From: JAICLK01 sp035478715
Lineage (GTDB): Bacteria; Patescibacteriota; Saccharimonadia; Saccharimonadales; UBA4665
Direction of reading: 5' to 3'
NCBI GenBank assembly: GCA_035478715.1
Contig: DATIJK010000096.1
Location: forward strand, 1 to 26,196
Length of the DNA: 26,196 nt
The notes below the pieces were generated by a model that saw only the letters and a program-made list of their open reading frames with translations, did not search any database and was not told the DNA's origin. This document shows, piece by piece, positions 22,220 to 26,196 of this stretch. The position numbers and the translations under genes were made by a program. How positions within the stretch are numbered: the stretch's first letter is position 1; every line of letters starts with the position of its first letter.

Positions 22220-22771
22220 CTACGTTGCCGGCGTTGCGGCTTGCGCGTCCGGGCCGATATACTGTTTTCCTGCAACTTCCATCTCTATACGCGCCATATC
22301 ATAATAAGCATCCCGGTTCTCAGCATAGTGCCGGTACGACCGCCACAGTGATGCGTCCAATCCGTCTTCGGCATTCCTCAGTTCTATTCTTGCAAAGTCG
22401 CGCACGTGGTCAAGCGGTCCATCCCCTTCTTTCGGTATAAGACCGGCAACACCCCTTCTTTGTTCATGTAGTGATCGGGCCAGCTGCAAAGTATTTCTCA
22501 TCAGATCACCGTCCGAAAAACTTAATTCGCCAGTACCGGTTCTATTCCTGTTTATACTGTTCGCACTCGCGAATAAGACATCCGCTAGCAGTCCCAAATT
22601 CCTAAAAGCAGCGATCCCCCTGTTTACATCGCGTAAATAATCCCTTGCATGATTACGATGATTTTCTGCCCATATAATGTTTCGCACGAGCAGCCGGGCT
22701 TTTCGTCCGACAGGACCGTTCACGATTGCCCTCTGTTCGGCGTTGAATTTCGATTTGGCCATCAGCTGCAC
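22220..22771 (-). CDS. Hypothetical helical protein (183 aa)
   Basis: Unrecognised. Arg-rich and almost wholly helical (RKARLLVRNIIWAENHRNHARDYLRDVNRGIAAFRNLGLLADVLFASA, then FARIELRNAEDGLDASLWRSYRHYAENRDAYYDMARIEMEVA). No membrane segment. The basic N-terminal half could bind nucleic acid. Start choice: TATAAC (22777-22782) ends 6 nt before the GTG at 22771, which fits the leaderless pattern of neighbouring genes; the in-frame ATG at 22762 is the alternative and would give 180 aa. Confidence 0.65.
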   Translation of the reverse strand: MQLMAKSKFNAEQRAIVNGPVGRKARLLVRNIIWAENHRNHARDYLRDVNRGIAAFRNLGLLADVLFASANSINRNRTGTGELSFSDGDLMRNTLQLARSLHEQRRGVAGLIPKEGDGPLDHVRDFARIELRNAEDGLDASLWRSYRHYAENRDAYYDMARIEMEVAGKQYIGPDAQAATPAT

Positions 22772-22776
22772 CCTGT

Positions 22777-22782
22777 GTTATA
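22777..22782 (-). promoter_or_regulatory. -10 element TATAAC, leaderless promoter (GTG start)
   Basis: Minus strand, ends 6 nt before GTG at 22771. Confidence 0.42.
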
Positions 22783-22889
22783 TATTTTTAATTTTTACAC
22801 ATATTTGAATAAGCAACAACTTCATAACCGAATAAATCGGCAATACTCTACCGTCATAATTACGCTAGCGGTTAACCAAATCAATAAAG

Positions 22890-22895
22890 TACTAT
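22890..22895 (+). promoter_or_regulatory. Candidate -10 TACTAT, leaderless promoter
   Basis: Ends 7 nt before the ATG at 22902; the overlapping TATAAC (22893-22898) is closer to consensus but only 4 nt away. Confidence 0.4.
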
Positions 22896-22901
22896 AACTA
22901 T

Positions 22902-23282
22902 ATGAAACAGAAATTTTTGCTGCGATGGATAACCATGGCTGGAATCATAGGTATCGCATTCGGTGTTTTTTACGCGATTTACGGTCTGGACGGCCTGCCC
23001 ATTTACCAAAAGTTCGTCCCAGCGCAATCGTTTGAAGGCTGGAGCCGAGGTCTGTACGGCTCTGTTTTCGTCGGATTTAGTGTGATGCTGCTGTTACTTG
23101 GACGCCTGGCAATAAAAAAGAACGACAAAGAACTGACAAAAATACTACTGTGCGGCATACTAGCATGGCTGACATTCGAAGCCGTTGTGTCCGTGATCTA
23201 CAAAGTCTACATAAACGTAGCGGTAGATATACTTTTAATATCGTTCCTAAGTTACCCCTTACTAAAAAGCATCCGAAAATAA
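22902..23282 (+). CDS. Four-helix integral membrane protein (126 aa)
   Basis: Hydrophobic helices at about 8-27 (WITMAGIIGIAFGVFYAIYG), 49-66 (LYGSVFVGFSVMLLLLG), 80-97 and 104-121 (VAVDILLISFLSYPLL), with a basic C-terminal end (KSIRK) and Lys-rich loops (AIKKNDKELTK), placing the loops in the cytosol by the positive-inside rule. Conserved-looking features are FYAIYGLDGLPIYQKFVP and FEAVVSVIYKVY. The layout is that of small DUF-type membrane proteins; none can be named confidently. Confidence 0.75.
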   Translation: MKQKFLLRWITMAGIIGIAFGVFYAIYGLDGLPIYQKFVPAQSFEGWSRGLYGSVFVGFSVMLLLLGRLAIKKNDKELTKILLCGILAWLTFEAVVSVIYKVYINVAVDILLISFLSYPLLKSIRK

Positions 23283-23321
23283 TTTAAAAAGTATAATTTG
23301 GATTTTAACGCGCAGCTTCAA

Positions 23322-23350
23322 GATTACCGATGCGGTAATCGATGATTTTT
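23322..23350 (+). terminator. Intrinsic terminator-like hairpin
   Basis: Perfect 8-bp stem GATTACCG/CGGTAATC with the 3-nt loop ATG, then GATGATTTTT, 40 nt after the stop at 23282. Confidence 0.6.
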
Positions 23351-24449
23351 ACGCAGCAGTCAGCAATGCACCGGATGGCGCTTCAACACTGCCGTATGCG
23401 CTGATAACTGATTTCAGGGCATCAATACGGCTGGCTTGTTCGAGGGATCCCGGATTGATAGGACGCACGTCTTCGAGTTTAATAAGCAAACCGGCAGTGT
23501 ATGCGGCGATATGCGCGGAAATTGCTCGCATCACTACAGGGGCATGTTTCTCCGGGTAATGCGTTGCGATTATCCCCAGGCTTTTGAACATGGCGAATTT
23601 CCTGCTGACATATTCGGCATAGACGCTTCGTGACCCGAACGCGTCTTCGACATTAAACACCATGCTGCTGAGTTCATGCGCCGGCTCGCCGCTATGGTTT
23701 CCAGCTTTGGCAACATCGGACACAGCAACAAAAATCGGCCGGTTAAAATCGGCAAGACTATCGAGGGATTCGGCGAACGTGTCTATGGACCGCGGCCTGA
23801 ACGGCCTGCACATATACATGAGCGGACCGAAACGCCTGGTAAGTGTTTGCGCTCTGGATGCAATTCGCGCGCAGTATTCAGGCGATGTCGTAATCCAGCC
23901 TATAACGTGGTCGGCAGGTCTGATATCGTGTTCTGCCAGAAACGGATGCGACAAATCTGCAACCGCGACTTCGTGCCTTTTAAATCCAGAGACATATTGC
24001 CCTGCCCTGATGTCACCTTTGTTTCGTTTTCTGACAAGCTTCATGGCGCTCACACCGGGCTCTCGGCCGATTACCGTTTGCGCTACGTTTATTGCATGCG
24101 GCGACGAATTCACCGTTACTTCCATGCGGCGCCGTTCCGGCCCAGCCCCGATTTGATCCATAGGCGCAGCCGGGCCATATGAAAACAAAAAGCTACCAGA
24201 TTCATGGCGAATCAGACCCCTGAATGTAAATAATCCATTATGCGTGGGCGGACCAAGTGGGCGGGTATGTTCGTGCCCGTAGTCCGGCGTTTCTGCTATA
24301 AACACGTCATTGAGCCCAGATCGATCCTGCAAAGCAGCGTAATAGTATCCGGATGTATTGTTTATACGTATCGAATCAAAATCGGGCGCTAATTCTATCG
24401 CGCCGAAAGTATCGGTAATGACGGTTTCAAAGGGAACGTTCCGCGGCAT
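23349..24449 (-). CDS. Hypothetical protein (366 aa)
   Basis: Unrecognised; the largest of the soluble ORFans here. The N-terminal about 110 residues look beta-rich (SIRINNTSGYYYAALQDRSGLNDVFIAETPD, GLFTFRGLIRHESGSFLFSYG). The middle (about 130-270) has VHRKR-type basic stretches (KLVRKRNKGDIRAGQYVSGFKRHE) and mixed alpha/beta sequence with FNRPIFVAVSDVAKAGNHSGEPAHELSSM. The C-terminus (about 275-366) is helical. No signal peptide or catalytic motif is identified. The start is supported by TAATAT (24456-24461) ending 7 nt upstream. Confidence 0.68.
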   Translation of the reverse strand: MPRNVPFETVITDTFGAIELAPDFDSIRINNTSGYYYAALQDRSGLNDVFIAETPDYGHEHTRPLGPPTHNGLFTFRGLIRHESGSFLFSYGPAAPMDQIGAGPERRRMEVTVNSSPHAINVAQTVIGREPGVSAMKLVRKRNKGDIRAGQYVSGFKRHEVAVADLSHPFLAEHDIRPADHVIGWITTSPEYCARIASRAQTLTRRFGPLMYMCRPFRPRSIDTFAESLDSLADFNRPIFVAVSDVAKAGNHSGEPAHELSSMVFNVEDAFGSRSVYAEYVSRKFAMFKSLGIIATHYPEKHAPVVMRAISAHIAAYTAGLLIKLEDVRPINPGSLEQASRIDALKSVISAYGSVEAPSGALLTAA

Positions 24450-24455
24450 AACAAT

Positions 24456-24461
24456 ATATTA
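24456..24461 (-). promoter_or_regulatory. -10 element TAATAT, leaderless promoter
   Basis: Minus strand, ends 7 nt before the ATG at 24449. Confidence 0.45.
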
Positions 24462-24501
24462 TGACACATTTAAGTGTATAATTCTAGCAATCTGCTTATT
24501 T

Positions 24502-24945
24502 TTACTGCTTACGTGCGATTATTTCGGCCGCCCAGCCCAGAATCCGCCGGGCCTCATCATCGTCCACTTCATCAAATTCCTTCGATCGATATATAACCCG
24601 CTGCTTTAAGACCTCCCGGTCGGTTACAAAGTAAAGTCCGGCATTTCGATGGCCGCTTTCAACATGGAAAGCCAGGATTGCCATAGGGCAGTCGCTCCGG
24701 AGGAGTTTTTTTGTCGAGCCGTCGGCCAGGATCGCCAGCTGTTCGAGGTTCGGCTCAACTTCACCGATTTCACCAGGCCTGATATAGACCGAAATTTCGT
24801 ACAGTCCCGGCAACACCCCCTGATCGTTTACAAAAATTTCCCCGCCGATTACTAATGCCTTGCGGTGCGGCCCTTCACGGAGTTCATTATCCAGACCACT
24901 GATCTGCTCTTGCACGCTCAATTGTACCTGTTCGGGTTGCGTCAT
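24502..24945 (-). CDS. Hypothetical protein (147 aa)
   Basis: Unrecognised small alpha/beta protein. Strand-like parts KALVIGGEIFVND, GLYEISVYIRPGEIG, QLAILADGSTKK, CPMAILAFHVES and GLYFVTDREVLKQRVIYR, then an acidic helix EFDEVDDDEARRILGWAAEIIA. No signal peptide. It starts 17 nt after the stop of the 79-aa coiled-coil gene with no -10 at the usual close distance and no Shine-Dalgarno, so it is probably the third gene of a small operon with the two coiled-coil genes upstream. Confidence 0.65.
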   Translation of the reverse strand: MTQPEQVQLSVQEQISGLDNELREGPHRKALVIGGEIFVNDQGVLPGLYEISVYIRPGEIGEVEPNLEQLAILADGSTKKLLRSDCPMAILAFHVESGHRNAGLYFVTDREVLKQRVIYRSKEFDEVDDDEARRILGWAAEIIARKQ

Positions 24946-24962
24946 ATGAGACTGATTTATTA

Positions 24963-25202
24963 TTAGCGCGCCGCTTCTAAGTTGCCGATGCGCCGTTCGT
25001 GGTCCTGAACTTGCTTGCCCTGGTCGGTAACGGCGGCTTTAATAACTTTTACGTCCTGCTTAATTTCATCGAAATCTTTTCTAATGTCATGAAGCAGAGC
25101 GACTTTCTTCTGCATATCCCCAACTATCGCAAGTATCTCCTTGTTTCTATCGCGGATTTCTTCAAGAATTTTGATACTATATTTATCTTCTAATTTAGGC
25201 AT
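24963..25202 (-). CDS. Small coiled-coil protein (79 aa)
   Basis: Almost entirely a heptad coiled coil (IKILEEIRDRNKEILAIVGDMQKK through KQVQDHERRIGNLEAA). No membrane segment. It lies 6 nt after the other coiled-coil gene, and a TATAAA -10 overlaps that gene's stop codon, so it may be both cotranscribed and independently transcribed. It may form hetero-oligomers with its neighbour; the partner is unknown. Confidence 0.72.
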   Translation of the reverse strand: MPKLEDKYSIKILEEIRDRNKEILAIVGDMQKKVALLHDIRKDFDEIKQDVKVIKAAVTDQGKQVQDHERRIGNLEAAR

Positions 25203-25207
25203 TGCAA

Positions 25208-25213
25208 TTTATA
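25208..25213 (-). promoter_or_regulatory. -10 element TATAAA overlapping the upstream gene's stop codon
   Basis: Minus-strand TATAAA ends 6 nt before the ATG at 25202 and includes the TAA stop of the gene starting at 25550. Confidence 0.48.
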
Positions 25214-25550
25214 GATTTTCTAAAGGTATGCCAGTTTTTTCAGACACTTTGTGTGCCCATTCGAGGAGGCGCTGAAATTGCCTGTCACGGATAGCGTTTT
25301 CTTTATCAATCGTATCAAGTCGGGCTAAAAATCCATCTAGCGTATTCGTCAATTTATCTATAGATATTTTTAAATCTACAATTTCACTTTCTACTTTTGT
25401 GAACCTAGCATCAACCTGATGCATAAAGGTTTGCATGACATTCATCATGTCATCAAAACGGCTGTCTATTTTCTTATTTAACACGTCGAACTGCTTATCG
25501 GACCGTTTTATTAAGGACTGTAAATCTTCTTTGGTGGCAGCAGTACTCAT
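25209..25550 (-). CDS. Coiled-coil protein (113 aa)
   Basis: Heptad repeats from about residue 8 to 90 (DLQSLIKRSDKQFDVLNKKIDSRFDDMMNVM, then FTKVESEIVDLKISIDKLTNTLDGFLARLDTID). The C-terminus (LLEWAHKVSEKTGIPLENL) is a short conserved-looking cap. This is the type of small coiled-coil protein often annotated as hypothetical in Patescibacteria. TATAAT at 25558-25563 ends 8 nt upstream of the ATG. Confidence 0.75.
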   Translation of the reverse strand: MSTAATKEDLQSLIKRSDKQFDVLNKKIDSRFDDMMNVMQTFMHQVDARFTKVESEIVDLKISIDKLTNTLDGFLARLDTIDKENAIRDRQFQRLLEWAHKVSEKTGIPLENL

Positions 25551-25557
25551 AAAATTG

Positions 25558-25563
25558 ATTATA
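25558..25563 (-). promoter_or_regulatory. -10 element TATAAT, near-leaderless promoter
   Basis: Perfect TATAAT on the minus strand ending 8 nt before the ATG at 25550. Confidence 0.62.
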
Positions 25564-25626
25564 ACACCTTAAAATTTAATACATACGTCGTATTAATTAC
25601 TGCCGCGCAGAATAATGTACCTTACT

Positions 25627-25653
25627 GTCATTCCAGCGAAGGCTGGAATCCAG
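25627..25653. repeat. REP-like intergenic repeat (GTCATTCC...GGAATCCAG)
   Basis: TTCCAGC-GAAG-GCTGGAA is a perfect 7-bp hairpin framed by GTCA and TCCAG. The GTCATTCC-(hairpin)-GGAATCCAG type is a widespread dispersed repeat in bacteria. It lies in the gap between the coiled-coil gene and the signal peptidase fragment. Confidence 0.7.
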
Positions 25654-25670
25654 TTAAATAAGAATTCCTT

Positions 25671-26196
25671 TTAATTGTTTGGAAATGTCACGGTAATGCT
25701 GTTGCCTGTCAGTTTGGCAGTTGATTGAAGCGATGCAAACGTTGACCCAACTACAAATGTCATGATTACAATCGCGAATACTACGCGTATGCCGTCAATG
25801 CTTCTAACAACTCGGTGTGTATGGACTACCGCGGGTATATCATCGCGTTCAATCGGTGCGACTGTGGCTGGCTGTTTGATTGTTGCGGTGGCAGCTTGTT
25901 GGCTTTGCGCCATGGCCGGCATTGGCTTGGGTTGAAACGATGAACGAGGATTATCGCCGGCAGACTGCCCTTCCCGTTTAGCAACCTCCAGCCGCGTCAA
26001 TCGTTGCACGAGCAGCTTGATTTCGTAGGCTACCAGAATAATTGCCGGGATATACACGATGAGAATCAGGCCGATCGGCGTATGCAGCGCGTTAACGACA
26101 CAGCCCAGGTGCGGCACGCTTTTGACAACTTTGCCGACAACTTGATTAGGCACGATCGGCGGATCGGCAATTTTGTTCGCGTCGCCTTTCACGATA
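25671..26196 (-). CDS. SipW-like signal peptidase I, C-terminal part with substrate-like tail (partial)
   Basis: The frame runs off the right window edge (IVKGDAN...), so the catalytic N-terminus is outside. KGDANKIADPPIV and VVGKVVKSVPHLGCVVNALHTPIG match the last conserved boxes of the archaeal/SipW-type signal peptidase family (GDxN..D...V....ivGkv...iP.lG), where the Asp of KGDAN is near the active site; a C-terminal anchor helix follows (LILIVYIPAIILVAY). Beyond it is a Pro/Gln/Ala-rich cytosolic linker and, unusually, a second hydrophobic stretch VVFAIVIMTFVVGSTFASLQSTAKLTGN (about 137-164 of the visible part) that resembles a SipW-type signal peptide itself. It probably processes exported proteins at the membrane. 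Confidence 0.78.
   Translation of the reverse strand, partial: IVKGDANKIADPPIVPNQVVGKVVKSVPHLGCVVNALHTPIGLILIVYIPAIILVAYEIKLLVQRLTRLEVAKREGQSAGDNPRSSFQPKPMPAMAQSQQAATATIKQPATVAPIERDDIPAVVHTHRVVRSIDGIRVVFAIVIMTFVVGSTFASLQSTAKLTGNSITVTFPNN

Noticed and set aside
1..26196. CRISPR arrays, tRNA or rRNA genes, transposases, phage genes
   Set aside because: No evenly spaced direct repeats, no tRNA-like arms with the T-loop consensus and no matching protein motifs were seen; short tRNAs could be missed by eye.
1..26196. Alternative genetic code (UGA as Gly)
   Set aside because: UGA ends well-defined genes (for example the sigma factor) and no long frame requires UGA read-through.

Overview
The window looks like a stretch of a Patescibacteria (CPR) genome, most probably Candidatus Saccharibacteria. 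The lineage is an inference from three things: dockerin-like tails with an 'NITDLSILLT' core, a SipW-like signal peptidase fragment, and a very high share of short unrecognised genes. TGA is used as a stop (for example in the sigma-factor gene), so this is not one of the CPR lineages that read UGA as glycine. I see no tRNA, rRNA, CRISPR array, transposase or phage structural gene.

Layout. 1-4080: two tandem genes for large secreted proteins, a parallel beta-helix protein (cut by the window edge) and an apiosidase-like (DUF4038) protein with FN3 and beta-sandwich modules. Both end in the same dockerin-like domain. 4197-6449: a coiled-coil membrane protein and two genes of unknown function, all minus strand. 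6603-8700: three paralogous small secreted proteins with a C...NxGxC...GHGYG signature, interrupted by an internally duplicated protein of unknown function. 8920-10864: a PD-(D/E)XK nuclease-like protein and an ORFan. 10903-13383: two integral membrane proteins, one with a GT-C-like layout. 13439-14758: a secreted ORFan flanked by large nested inverted repeats and palindromes. 14888-18150: small genes and a tandem pair of winged-helix (OmpR-type) proteins without receiver domains. 18172-19782: an ECF sigma factor with an overlapping membrane anti-sigma-like gene, and a small His/Asn/Ser/Tyr-rich secreted protein. 19915-25550: ORFans, a PKD-like lipoprotein candidate, a four-helix membrane protein and two coiled-coil proteins. 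25671-26196: the C-terminal part of a SipW-like signal peptidase.

Two regulatory patterns run across the window. First, at least fourteen genes have a TATAAT-like -10 element whose last base lies only 6-9 nt before the start codon, with no Shine-Dalgarno sequence. These genes are probably transcribed as leaderless or near-leaderless mRNAs, mostly one by one. A minority, chiefly the small secreted proteins, have a strong Shine-Dalgarno and a normal leader. Second, the three GHGYG-protein genes each carry a DnaA-box-like YGTGGATAA site about 39-40 nt upstream of the predicted -10.

Overall this is a surface/secretome-plus-ORFan region: surface carbohydrate-active proteins, small exported proteins, export machinery, envelope stress-type regulation and many individually expressed unknowns.
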